DNA of 64,000 nt, from assembly GCF_001442755.1 (NCBI RefSeq), contig NZ_CP006367.1:1054001-1118000 (forward strand), given 5' to 3'. This document shows, piece by piece, positions 26,333-35,719 of this stretch. Below the pieces are notes generated by a model. It ran no database searches. It was not told the DNA's origin and saw only the letters and a list, made by a program, of their open reading frames with translations. A program made the position numbers and the translations under genes. Each line of letters starts with the position of its first letter. The first letter of the stretch is position 1. The DNA comes from Aureimonas sp. AU20. GTDB lineage: Bacteria; Pseudomonadota; Alphaproteobacteria; Rhizobiales; Rhizobiaceae.

Positions 26333-27564
26333 GCGGTATCCCTTTCCTCGTTCGGCCGCTGGCCCGACAGGGCGCGCAGGGCGGTTTCGCGGGTGAGAAG
26401 GCCAAGAAAGCGGTTGTCGTCGTCCACCACCGCGATGCCGTGCGGCTCGCTGGCCAGAAGCGGGAGAACGCTTTTTAGAACGGTGCCGGCCGGGGCGCGG
26501 GCGATGCCGCCATCCATCAGCCGGTCGAGCCGCTGGCCGCGCGAGGCGGGCGCGGTGAGCCGGTTCCGGTCGATGCGCCCGACCGGCATGTCGCGCTCGC
26601 AGGTGACGACGAAAATGTCCTCCGCCCTGCCGCCGCGTGGCTCGACCAGCGGCCAGGCGTCCTCGGCCGCCGCGCCCTCGAAGAGGCGCGGCTGCGGGCG
26701 CACGAGGCGACCGAGCGTCACCACGGAGGACACGTCGATATGCTCCACGAAGCGCCGGACATATTCGCCCTGCGGATCGAGCAGGATTTCCTCCGCCGTG
26801 CCGCTCTGTGCGATGGCGCCGTCCTTCATCAGGACGATGCGGCCGCCCAGATGAATGGCCTCGTCGAGATCGTGGCTGACGAAGACGATGGTTTTGCGCA
26901 GCTTGCGCTGCAGCGCGCGAAGCTCGTTCTGCATGTCGCGGCGGATCAGCGGGTCGAGCGCCGAGAAGGCCTCGTCCATCAGGAGAATGCCGGCGTCGGC
27001 GCAAAGCGCGCGAGCCAGACCCGCCCGCTGCTGCATGCCGCCCGACAGCTGGCGCGGCACCTTGCTGTCCCAGCCCTTGAGGCCGACCAGCTCGATTGCC
27101 TCCAGCGCGCGCTCGCGGCGCGTCTTGCGGTCCAACCCCTGGATTTCCAGGCCGTACTCGACATTCTCGGCGATGGTGCGGTTGGGAAACAGCGCGAAGT
27201 GCTGGAACACCATGCCGAAGGTCTCGCGGCGAAATTCGCGCAAAGCCTTGGTGGAAAGGCTGGTGACCTCGGTCCCGTCGACCCGGATGGAGCCGGCGGT
27301 GGGCTCCACCAGCCGGTTCAGGCAGCGCAGCATGGTGGACTTGCCGGAGCCCGACAGGCCCATGACGACGAGGATTTCCCCCTCGTTGACGGAAAAGCTC
27401 ACGCGGTCGAGCCCCAGCACCGAGCCGGTCTCGGCCAGGATTTCGGCCTTGCTCGCGCCCTCGTTCAACCGGGCGAGCGCAGCTTTCTCACGGTCGCCGA
27501 AGAGCTTTACGATGTCGGAAACGCGAATGCGCTCCGTAGCGGGGGGAGAGGGGACTTGCGTGAT
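26230..27564 (-). CDS. Glycine betaine/proline ABC transporter ATPase (ProV-like) with non-canonical start
   Basis: An ABC ATPase with Walker A GLSGSGKST, signature LSGGMQQR, Walker B ILLMDEAFSALDP and H-loop VSHD, followed by a CBS-type C-terminal part (about 290-400). Recognisable ProV sequence (VSDIVKLFGDREKAALARLNEG) extends well upstream of the first ATG/GTG/TTG-type codon (TTG at 27468), and no normal start exists in that extension. An ATC at 27564, 8 nt after a GGAGG (27577-27573), is the best candidate; the coordinates given use it (444 aa). The last about 34 residues overlap the permease gene out of frame and have no ProV character. It is the first gene of the operon. Confidence 0.82.
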   Translation of the reverse strand: MTQVPSPPATERIRVSDIVKLFGDREKAALARLNEGASKAEILAETGSVLGLDRVSFSVNEGEILVVMGLSGSGKSTMLRCLNRLVEPTAGSIRVDGTEVTSLSTKALREFRRETFGMVFQHFALFPNRTIAENVEYGLEIQGLDRKTRRERALEAIELVGLKGWDSKVPRQLSGGMQQRAGLARALCADAGILLMDEAFSALDPLIRRDMQNELRALQRKLRKTIVFVSHDLDEAIHLGGRIVLMKDGAIAQSGTAEEILLDPQGEYVRRFVEHIDVSSVVTLGRLVRPQPRLFEGAAAEDAWPLVEPRGGRAEDIFVVTCERDMPVGRIDRNRLTAPASRGQRLDRLMDGGIARAPAGTVLKSVLPLLASEPHGIAVVDDDNRFLGLLTRETALRALSGQRPNEERDTAWNGSSPTMEASANSLWTTSPATPSIGSPSISRH

Positions 27565-27728
27565 CGAACCGTCCTCCGTCGCGGAAAGCCGATCCTTTCT
27601 AAGAACGGCTCCAAATGGCGATGGAGGGATCGTGACGAGAGTGCGACGGGGTTACGATGTCGATCCAGACATTCACCTGTAGAAAGCCGACATCTCTTTA
27701 TTCGTGATGACTATTTGTTAGGCCCTGT

Positions 27729-28793
27729 TCAGATGCGCGGCATCGGCGGCATAGGCGCGTCGATCGAGGCCGCCGGATGCGCGCCGGCCATCAGGGGCGT
27801 ATCGGGCGCGCGCATGTCGCGCGGGGCAATGCCGAAATGGGCGCGGAACTGGCGGGCGAAATGCGCGCCGTCGCAGAAACCGGCCTCCACCGCGATATCG
27901 GTGACGCTCTTGCGCGTCGTCTGCAGGAGGCGCTTGGCATAGCCCAGGCGCAACTGGCGATAGGCGACCGCGGGGCTGACGGCGAGCGTTTCCTGGAACA
28001 GGCGCTCCAGCTGGCGCGAGGAAAGCTGCAGGCGCATCGCGATGGTTTCTACCGAAAGCGGCTCGGCCATGTGCTGCTCCATCAGGAGAATGGCGCGGCG
28101 CACGCGGTCGTCGCCGCCGGACGAGCCGGTTGCCGCATGAGGCTGGGCGTCGCTGCCCTGCCGCCGGTTCTGCAACTGGAGCACGTGCAGGCTCTTCTGC
28201 GCGGCCGAGGCGCCGACATGGCGTTCGATCAGGAAGGCTGCGAGATCGGCGACGCCCGAGCCGCCGGCACAGGTGATGCGGTCGCGGTCCACCACGAAGA
28301 GCTGGTCGGCATCCGGCACGATGTCGGAAAACTCCGCCTCGAAATCGGCATGGTGATACCACGAGACGCAGCAGCGCCGCCCCCGCATCAGGCCGGCGCG
28401 CGCCAGTACGAAGGAGCCGGTGCAGACGCCGACGAGCGGCACGCCCGCGCTGGCGGCCGAACGCAGGTAGGTGACGGCGGCGTCTTCCATCTGGTCGCCG
28501 GCATGGAGCAGGCCGCCGACCACGACGATATAGTCGAACTGACGGGGGTCGGTGAGCGGCGCCGTGCGCGACACCTGCACGCCGCAGGACGATCGCACCG
28601 GCTCGGGCCGCGCGGCCATGACGCTCCAGCCGCAGCGGATCGGGCGAGAGCGATCGCCTTCGTCGCCGGCGAGGCGCAGCGCGTCCACGAAGAGGGAAAG
28701 CGCCGACAGGGTGAAATTGTGCGCGAGAACGAAGCCGACCTTCAGGGCCGGCGTTTCGGGCGTGGAGGCGCGGCCGGCGGACAAGCGGTTCAC
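27729..28793 (-). CDS. GATase1-AraC family transcriptional regulator (GlxA/GbdR-like)
   Basis: A 354-residue regulator. A DJ-1/PfpI-like sensor domain (about 18-195) has GVCTGSFVLARAGL at the nucleophile-elbow position. A C-terminal AraC helix-turn-helix pair (about 235-330) follows: LSVETIAMRLQLSSRQLERLF and VTDIAVEAGFCDGAHFARQFRAHFG. Members such as GbdR and CdhR control glycine betaine, choline or carnitine metabolism. Here the gene lies just upstream of, and on the same strand as, a betaine-type transporter operon. It is a likely activator of that operon, which is inferred. Translation starts at GTG 28793, with GGGAG 8 nt before. Confidence 0.85.
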   Translation of the reverse strand: MNRLSAGRASTPETPALKVGFVLAHNFTLSALSLFVDALRLAGDEGDRSRPIRCGWSVMAARPEPVRSSCGVQVSRTAPLTDPRQFDYIVVVGGLLHAGDQMEDAAVTYLRSAASAGVPLVGVCTGSFVLARAGLMRGRRCCVSWYHHADFEAEFSDIVPDADQLFVVDRDRITCAGGSGVADLAAFLIERHVGASAAQKSLHVLQLQNRRQGSDAQPHAATGSSGGDDRVRRAILLMEQHMAEPLSVETIAMRLQLSSRQLERLFQETLAVSPAVAYRQLRLGYAKRLLQTTRKSVTDIAVEAGFCDGAHFARQFRAHFGIAPRDMRAPDTPLMAGAHPAASIDAPMPPMPRI

Positions 28794-28932
28794 GAGGCGA
28801 TCTCCCTTTTCACCATGCTAACGCAAGCATCATGGCGAAAATTGCGGCAAGCGCCAAGTGTTTCGTCCGCCTCCCGGCGCTTGCAGGCAGATGAGAGGGG
28901 TGACCCGCCGGGGCGGGCCTCCCCCAAGCGGC

Positions 28933-29979
28933 TCAGGCCGCGAGCCGCTGCCAGACGGAGGGCGGGATGGGCACGAGATTGCTTTCGAACTCGCGCGAGC
29001 ATTGCTCCCAGGAATAGGTCTCGGCATGGCGACGGCAGCCGGCGCGGTCGATCTCCAACGCCTGGAGCGCGGCGCTGCGCAGATCCTCCGACAGGACGGC
29101 GTGAGGCGTGCCGCCCACGATGTCCATCGGACCGGGCACGGGAAGGGCCGCCACCGGTGTTCCGCAGGCGAGCGATTCCAGAACCACGAGACCGAAGGTC
29201 TCGAAGCGCGAGGGGAAAACGAAGACGTCGGCCGCCGAGAAATGCTCGGCCAGCGCGCGCCCGGTGCGGCGCCCGAGGAAATGCGCCTTGGGATAGCGGC
29301 TCTTCAAGCCCTCCATCGCCGGCCCGTCGCCCACCAGGACCTTGGAGCCCGGCAGGTCGAGGCCGAGGAAGGCGTCGAGATTCTTTTCCGGCGAGATGCG
29401 GCCGAGATAAAGGAAGATCGGGCGCGGCAGGCGTAAAAAATCCGGGTCGAAGCCCGGTTCCAAACGGCAGGGAGTGAAGAGCTCGGTGTCCACCGCCCGG
29501 CCCCAGCGGCGGATGTTGCGATAGCCCCGCTCCGCCAGTTCGTGCTCCAGCGTCTCGGTCTGCACCATGATGCCGTTGCCGCCATTGTGGAACCAGCGCT
29601 GGAACCCGTAGGCCAGCGGCGAGCCGACGCCGAGGCGCTTCTCGAAATAGTCGCCGAAGCGGGTATGGAAGGACGTGGTGAAGGGAATGCCGCGCCGCCG
29701 GCAATAGTGGCGGGCGGCAAGGCCGATGGTGCCCTCAACCGGAATGTGGATCGTGTCGGGCTGGAAATCCTCGATAATGCGGCCGAGCGTGCGGCCGAGC
29801 GTCAGGGCCAGGCGCACCTCGGGATAGCCCGGGGCGGGCAGGCTGGCGGAAAAGTCCGCCGGGCCGACCAGCCGGACCTCGTGACCGAAACGCCTCAGCC
29901 AGTCGGCCGTGGTGTCGAGAACCCGGACCACGCCGTTGATCTGCGGCGGGGCGGCATCAGAAGCAATGAGAATACGCAT
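28933..29979 (-). CDS. GT4 glycosyltransferase, candidate sulfoquinovosyl- or glycolipid synthase
   Basis: A 348-residue GT4 enzyme. It contains DAAPPQINGVVRVL near the N-terminus, TTSFHTRFGDYFEKR, FLYLGRISPEKNLDAFL, and VFPSRFETFGLVVLESLACGTPV with the E-x7-E signature. This subgroup (MgtA/SqdX/SQD2-like) often acts on diacylglycerol or lipid acceptors. It is divergent from sqdB, 123 bp away, so it may be the SqdX/SQD2-type enzyme that moves sulfoquinovose from UDP to diacylglycerol. The pairing is from context; a glucuronosyl- or mannosyl-transferase is also possible. Confidence 0.82.
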   Translation of the reverse strand: MRILIASDAAPPQINGVVRVLDTTADWLRRFGHEVRLVGPADFSASLPAPGYPEVRLALTLGRTLGRIIEDFQPDTIHIPVEGTIGLAARHYCRRRGIPFTTSFHTRFGDYFEKRLGVGSPLAYGFQRWFHNGGNGIMVQTETLEHELAERGYRNIRRWGRAVDTELFTPCRLEPGFDPDFLRLPRPIFLYLGRISPEKNLDAFLGLDLPGSKVLVGDGPAMEGLKSRYPKAHFLGRRTGRALAEHFSAADVFVFPSRFETFGLVVLESLACGTPVAALPVPGPMDIVGGTPHAVLSEDLRSAALQALEIDRAGCRRHAETYSWEQCSREFESNLVPIPPSVWQRLAA

Positions 29980-29992
29980 GTCGCGCTCTTTT

Positions 29993-30028
29993 GGTCCCGA
30001 GAAAGTTTCGGTCCGTTTCTCTCGGACC
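29993..30028. promoter_or_regulatory. Interrupted inverted repeat in the sqdB/GT4 divergent promoter
   Basis: Arms GGTCC-C-GAGAAA (29993-30004) and TTTCTC-TC-GGACC (30016-30028) pair over 11 bases with one small internal loop and an 11-base spacer. They lie between the two divergent starts. It could be an operator for shared control or a 5' UTR hairpin of either gene. No rhizobial Pho box (CTGTCAT repeats) was seen. Confidence 0.45.
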
Positions 30029-30102
30029 TACGCAATGCTAGAGCTTGCGCCAGATAGCACCGTCAAGATGCATGCGGGAAAAATGTTCGAGGTGTTCCGG
30101 TC

Positions 30103-31270
<1,168 letters not shown>

Positions 31271-31281
<11 letters not shown>

Positions 31282-31319
31282 GGCGTCGATCGGGTCCGCC
31301 CGCCGGACCTATTCGGCGG
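31271..31319. terminator. Inverted repeat carrying both convergent stop codons
   Basis: Arms CCGCCGAATAGG (31271-31282) and CCTATTCGGCGG (31308-31319) are a perfect 12-bp inverted repeat. The sqdB stop TAG is in the left arm and the MFS stop TAG in the right arm. An alternative inner stem GGTCCG/CGGACC lies between. It probably serves as a bidirectional terminator. Confidence 0.65.
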
Positions 31320-32718
31320 GGTTGCGAGCAGTGGCGGCGGGCAGGGGCTCCGAAGGGGCGTCGGGCTCCTGCTCCACCCTGCGCAGGGCGCTCGGCACCA
31401 CGCCGATGGCGGCGAGCACGGTCGCGAGACCCAGCGCCGCGCCGATCGCATGGTCGGGCGCGAGGCCGAAGATCACCGCAAGAAGCGCCACGCCCATGGA
31501 CTGGCCGACGAGACGCGCGGTGGATTGGATGCCGCTCGCCCCACCGGCGCGCTCGCGCGGGGCGCTGGTAACGAGGATCTTGTTGTTGGGCGCCTGAAAC
31601 ATTCCAAAGCCAAGGCCCGCGACGACGAGGCGCCAGACCAGATCGAGATCGGCGGGCTGCGCCGGCAGGAGCGCCAGCGACAGGAGGCCCGCCGAGAAGA
31701 CCGCGAGGCCGACGGCGGCGAGGCGGCCGGGCTCGCGCAGATGATCCGACACGCGGCCCGACACGAAGGCGGCGAGCGCGGTGGCGATCGGCCAGGGCGT
31801 CATCAGAAGACCCGTTTCCGAGGCGCTGCGTCCCAGCGTGTCGTGCAGGAAGAAGGGCAGCGCGACGAAGGCCAGCATCTGCGCGGAAAAGGACAGGACG
31901 GAGGTCAGGGCCGAAAGGGCGAAGATCGGCCGCGCCAGGAGATCCACCGGCAGGATGGGCGCCGACAGGCGCAGCTGCGAGCGCACGAAGACCGTGCCGA
32001 TCGCAAGCCCCGCCGCGATCTGGCCGAGTGCCAGCACCAGCCCTTCGGAATGGCCGAGCGCGTTGACGCCCGAGATCACGAGACCGAAGGTCGCCGCGCT
32101 CAGGGCCGCGCTCTTGAAGTCGAACCGCTCGCCCGAGGCGGGCGTGACGGGCAGGGTCCGCGCGCCGACCAGAAGCGCGAGAAGGCCCACCGGCACGTTG
32201 ACCAGGAACAGCGCCTGCCAGGGCGCGACGGCGAGGATCAGACCCGCGATGGTCGGCCCCGTGGCGGCGGACACGCCGACGATCACGGCGACGTTGCCGA
32301 CCGCCCGGCCAAGCTGGGCACGCGGAAAGATGAAGCGCACGAGCGCGATGTTGACGCTCATGATGCCGGCGGCGCCAAGGCCCTGGACGGCGCGGGCGAA
32401 GATCAGCATTCCCAGCGAATCGGCGACCGCGCAAAGGCCGGAGGCGAGCGTGAACAGCGCCAGCCCGCAGAGATAGACGCGCTTGTAGCCGACCACTTCG
32501 CCGAGCTTGGCGAGCGGCAGCAGCATCATGGTGACGGCGAGCTGATAGGCGTTCACCACCCAGATCGCGTCCACCGGCCGAATGCCGAGGCTCTGCGTGA
32601 TGGGCGGCAGGGCGATGTTGGCGATCGCGCCGTCGAGCACGGCGACGAAAAGCGTCAGCGCGACGGTCGCGAAGGCGAGCGTGCGCTGGGGTTGGGCAAG
32701 TCCGTCGAGAGGCTGCAT
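31309..32718 (-). CDS. MFS drug exporter, DHA2 (EmrB/QacA-like) type
   Basis: A 469-residue inner-membrane protein with about 14 helices. TM1 motif D1 is LFVAVLDGAIANIALPPI and motif A-like LAKLGEVVGYKRVYLCGL follows, then RAVQGLGAAGIMSVNIAL (motif B). It exports drugs or organic compounds by proton antiport; no partner membrane-fusion protein is beside it, so single-component action is likely. It is convergent with sqdB, and the 3' ends share a hairpin. The substrate is not predictable. Confidence 0.85.
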   Translation of the reverse strand: MQPLDGLAQPQRTLAFATVALTLFVAVLDGAIANIALPPITQSLGIRPVDAIWVVNAYQLAVTMMLLPLAKLGEVVGYKRVYLCGLALFTLASGLCAVADSLGMLIFARAVQGLGAAGIMSVNIALVRFIFPRAQLGRAVGNVAVIVGVSAATGPTIAGLILAVAPWQALFLVNVPVGLLALLVGARTLPVTPASGERFDFKSAALSAATFGLVISGVNALGHSEGLVLALGQIAAGLAIGTVFVRSQLRLSAPILPVDLLARPIFALSALTSVLSFSAQMLAFVALPFFLHDTLGRSASETGLLMTPWPIATALAAFVSGRVSDHLREPGRLAAVGLAVFSAGLLSLALLPAQPADLDLVWRLVVAGLGFGMFQAPNNKILVTSAPRERAGGASGIQSTARLVGQSMGVALLAVIFGLAPDHAIGAALGLATVLAAIGVVPSALRRVEQEPDAPSEPLPAATARNPAE

Positions 32719-32855
32719 GAAAACGATCCGAGGAGGCGTCCGGCCGGTCGCGGGTGTCGCGGCCGGGAGCCTGCTCGAGATAAGCCAGCATTAAGAGTTT
32801 CGCCAGCTTTTCCCCGGTCGCGTCCTCTTTCCCCTCAGCCGACTTTCCCCGACCT

Positions 32856-33173
32856 TCAGTCGCGGGCAATGGTCTGGATGACGTCGAAGCCCTCGAATTC
32901 GGGATGGCCGAGATAAAGCGGCTTGGTGCCGCCGGCGCCCCGATGCGAGGCGCGGAAGGCTTCCGAGCGCGTCCAGGCCTCGAAATCCTCGCGGCTCGCC
33001 CAGATCGTGTGCGAGGAATAAAGGTGATGGTCCTCGCGCTCCGGGCCTTTCAAGAGATGGAATTCCTCGAAGCCGGGAACGGTGGTGAGATGCGATTCGC
33101 GGCTCTTCCAGAGCGTCTCGAAATCCTCCGCCGCCTCCTTGATGACCTTGAAGCGGTTCATGGCGATGAACAT
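32856..33173 (-). CDS. Antibiotic-biosynthesis-monooxygenase/IsdG-family heme monooxygenase (HmuQ-like)
   Basis: A 105-residue ferredoxin-fold ABM protein: MFIAMNRFKVIKEAAEDFETLW, then ESHLTTVPGFEEFHLLKGPEREDHHLYSSHTIWASREDFEAWTRSEAFRASHR. This is very close in pattern to the rhizobial heme-degrading HmuQ/HmuD enzymes, which dimerise and open heme to release iron; catalytic residues are N6, W near 58 and H near 83 by family analogy. The ATG at 33173 has GGAGG 7 nt upstream. No heme uptake genes are next to it. Confidence 0.83.
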   Translation of the reverse strand: MFIAMNRFKVIKEAAEDFETLWKSRESHLTTVPGFEEFHLLKGPEREDHHLYSSHTIWASREDFEAWTRSEAFRASHRGAGGTKPLYLGHPEFEGFDVIQTIARD

Positions 33174-33424
33174 GGAAGGGCCTCCGGCTTTCTGGTTGCG
33201 CTGGGAACATAGGGGAGGGCGCGGGGAAGCCCAAGGGCGGGCGCGCCTCGCGCGATCGTGAGGCGAATCAAGTCTTCCGTAACCCTACGCAAACCTTTCC
33301 ATGTCCTCTATGAAGCCAATCCATGGCGCTCCGCTCGGGCCTCGCCGCCCTCCTCTCCGGGGTTGGCGAACGGGCGAACTCTCCCGCTCGCGCGGACGAA
33401 CACTGACAAAAAGGGAACAGCCTC

Positions 33425-34243
33425 TTGCGCGTCCTCCAGACCCTGAAAGCCGCGGCGCTTGGCGCCGCCGTCCTCCTTGCGGCTTCGCCCGCCTTCGCCC
33501 AGAGCTGCGGCAACGGCCCGGCCGGCTTCCCCTCCTGGCTCGAGAGCTTCAAGCGGCAAGCCGCCTCGCAGGGCATTTCGCAGAACACGCTTCAGACCGC
33601 GCTCGGCGGCGTGACCTACGACAGCAAGGTCATCGGCCTCGACCGCAACCAGAAGAGCTTCAAGCTCTCGCTCGACGCCTTCATGGAGCGCCGCGCGCCG
33701 GCCTCCTTTGTCAAGAAGGGCAAGAGCATCATCGCGCAGAACCGCGATCTCCTGAACCGGATCGAGCAGCGCTTCGGCGTCCAGAAGGAGATCCTCGTCG
33801 CCATCTGGGGCATGGAAACCGGCTTCGGCGCCAATTCCGGCAACATGAACATCTTCCGTTCGCTGGCGACCCTGTCCTACGACTGCCGCCGCTCGGACTT
33901 CTTCACCGAGGAACTGCTCGCCGCGCTGCAGATCGTCGACCGGGGCGACAAGCAGGCCAGCGACATGAAGGGCGCCTGGGCCGGCGAGATCGGCCAAACG
34001 CAGTTCCTGGCCAAGAACTACCTGCGCTACGCCGTGGATTTCGACGGCGACGGCCGCCGCGACCTGATCCGCTCCAAGGCCGACGTGCTCGCCTCCACCG
34101 CCAACTTCCTGAAGCAGCACGGCTGGATCGCGGGCGCCGGCTACAATCCGGGCGAGCCGAACTTCGCGCGCCTGGAAGACTGGAACCGCGCCAGCGTCTA
34201 CCAGCAGGGCCTCGCCCTCTTTGCCTCCAAGCTCGCCAACTGA
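33425..34243 (+). CDS. Lytic murein transglycosylase (MltB/SLT_2 family)
   Basis: A 272-residue periplasmic enzyme with signal peptide (1-25, cut after AFA). It is an SLT_2 domain with catalytic Glu in WGMETGFGANSGN (about 129-141), EIGQTQFLAKNYL (about 189-201) and FDGDGRRDL. It cleaves peptidoglycan glycosidic bonds to give 1,6-anhydro products. It lacks the C-terminal peptidoglycan-binding domain of longer homologues. Translation starts at TTG 33425, with AAAGGGA about 10 nt before. Confidence 0.87.
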   Translation: MRVLQTLKAAALGAAVLLAASPAFAQSCGNGPAGFPSWLESFKRQAASQGISQNTLQTALGGVTYDSKVIGLDRNQKSFKLSLDAFMERRAPASFVKKGKSIIAQNRDLLNRIEQRFGVQKEILVAIWGMETGFGANSGNMNIFRSLATLSYDCRRSDFFTEELLAALQIVDRGDKQASDMKGAWAGEIGQTQFLAKNYLRYAVDFDGDGRRDLIRSKADVLASTANFLKQHGWIAGAGYNPGEPNFARLEDWNRASVYQQGLALFASKLAN

Positions 34244-34262
34244 CGGCAGGGCTCGGGCTCGC

Positions 34263-34736
34263 ATGGGCGAGACGGGCTGGACCTTGAGACGGGCGGTGGC
34301 GCGGGACGCCGCCGCTCTTTTTCACATCCGCACCAGCGTTCGCGAGAACGCGATGTCCCTGGCGGACCTTGCGGCGATCGGCCTGACGGAAACAACGGTG
34401 GCGGCGATGCTGTCCGCCTCCCGCCCCTGCGCCTGGGTCGCCTCCGTGGATGACCGCGTGGTTGGCTTCTCGATGATCGACGAGGAAGAGGGTAGTCTTT
34501 TCGCGGCTTTCGTTCTGCCTGCCTTTGAGGGACGGGGCATCGGCCGAGCCCTGATCGCGCGCGCCGAGGCGGCCTTGTTCAGCCAGTTCGATCGGATCTG
34601 GCTGGAGACCGACCGGAATAGCCGGGCGGCCGAATTGTATCGGCGTCGCGGCTGGCGCGAGACGAGCGCCTCGGGCCAGGATATCCGCATGGAAAAGTCT
34701 CGTCCGACCGACTACTCCCCGTCGAGTTCGGGATAG
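34263..34736 (+). CDS. GNAT family N-acetyltransferase
   Basis: A 157-residue GNAT fold protein: LRRAVARDAAALFHIRTSV at the start, the acetyl-CoA loop PAFEGRGIGRALIARAEAAL (motif A, Q/R-x-x-G-x-G/A as EGRGIG), and a C-terminal RAAELYRRRGWRETS motif. The substrate is unknown. The ATG at 34263 was chosen over an upstream in-frame start at 34221 because the acetyltransferase fold begins soon after. Its 3' end overlaps the convergent GST gene by 25 bp. Confidence 0.82.
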   Translation: MGETGWTLRRAVARDAAALFHIRTSVRENAMSLADLAAIGLTETTVAAMLSASRPCAWVASVDDRVVGFSMIDEEEGSLFAAFVLPAFEGRGIGRALIARAEAALFSQFDRIWLETDRNSRAAELYRRRGWRETSASGQDIRMEKSRPTDYSPSSSG

Positions 34737-35443
34737 GGGCGGAAGATGCCGCTTTCGTTGAAGGGGATGCGGCGGGGGCTCGCGAGATAGCGGGCAACGG
34801 CCGGCATTTCGGCCACGCGATCGTGGATCGCGAGGGCGGCCGGGCTGTTCGCCTCGATCCGCGCCATGCGCCGGGGGAAGGCGTAGCGCAGCCCTTCCAC
34901 CACCTGAAACAGACCGAGATCGACATAGGTCATATGCTCGCCCACCAGCCAGCCCGAAAGGGACGGGTTGGCCTTGGCGACGCGCTCGTACCAGCCGAGG
35001 AACTTGGTCATGCGCTGGTGGCGGAACTCGCCGGCCCGGCGCAGCGCCTCGGGCTTCTGATCTTCGTAATAGAGGCTGGTGCCCACGGGATGATGCGTGT
35101 CGTGCGCCTCGGCCACGAAATCGGCCGTGGTCTCGGCTACCGCGCGCGCGAAGAGCCGGTCGGTCTCGCCCGCCGGCGCGAGCCCCAGACGTTCGCCGCA
35201 ATAGGCGCTGATCGCGGCGGCCTGGGACAGGACGAGCGCCCCATGCACGAGAAAGGGCGGGGCGAAGGGCGGTCGGTCGGCTTGGTCCATCAGCCGCATC
35301 ATCGCCTCCGCGCCGCCGCCCTCGCTCGCCGGCAGGCGCGCCACGTCGCGATAGGGCGCCTCGGCGGCTTCAAGCACGAGCCGCGGAAATTCGCCGCGTC
35401 CCTGGATTTCTGGCCAGTAGTAGAGGTCGAAACGATCGTTCAT
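34712..35443 (-). CDS. Glutathione S-transferase family protein
   Basis: A 243-residue GST with thioredoxin-like N-domain (FDLYYWPEIQGRGEFPRLVLEAAEAPYRDV, then PPFLVHGALVLSQAAAISAYCGERLGL with the cis-Pro and SQ motif for glutathione) and an all-helical C-domain (about 95-243). The pattern YYWP-IQGRGE resembles sigma/mu-like bacterial GSTs. The catalytic Tyr is probably Tyr8 or Tyr9. The ATG at 35443 begins exactly at the fold; a longer frame to 35530 looks untranslated. Confidence 0.83.
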   Translation of the reverse strand: MNDRFDLYYWPEIQGRGEFPRLVLEAAEAPYRDVARLPASEGGGAEAMMRLMDQADRPPFAPPFLVHGALVLSQAAAISAYCGERLGLAPAGETDRLFARAVAETTADFVAEAHDTHHPVGTSLYYEDQKPEALRRAGEFRHQRMTKFLGWYERVAKANPSLSGWLVGEHMTYVDLGLFQVVEGLRYAFPRRMARIEANSPAALAIHDRVAEMPAVARYLASPRRIPFNESGIFRPYPELDGE

Positions 35444-35719
35444 CGGGACTCGGCGGGTTGCGCTGCGGGGCCGCGCCAAGGCGGCGGGAAGGCTTCTGAA
35501 ACCCGTGACAATGCTCGGAAGTTCCCACACCTTCCGTTAAGGTAAGATCGGGTTTTCGTATAACTTGAAGGTGTTATGCTGCACTGCCCATAATGCCGTC
35601 ATCGCCGCGTAACGAACAAATGTTCACCATCGCAGTGCTGGACAAACCCGCTCCGGCTGTGATTGAAGACGCGCTTTCCGCTGGTCGGTTCTTAGGCCAA
35701 GCTCAAGGAGGTTCAACCT

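Noticed and set aside
29990..30102. Pho box between the GT4 and sqdB
   Set aside because: The rhizobial CTGTCAT repeats are absent, so phosphate control by PhoB at this site is unsupported.
35614..35625. GAACAAATGTTC as a Gram-positive-type SOS box upstream of the peptide transporter
   Set aside because: The organism is alphaproteobacterial and the downstream gene is a peptide importer, so the match is likely accidental.
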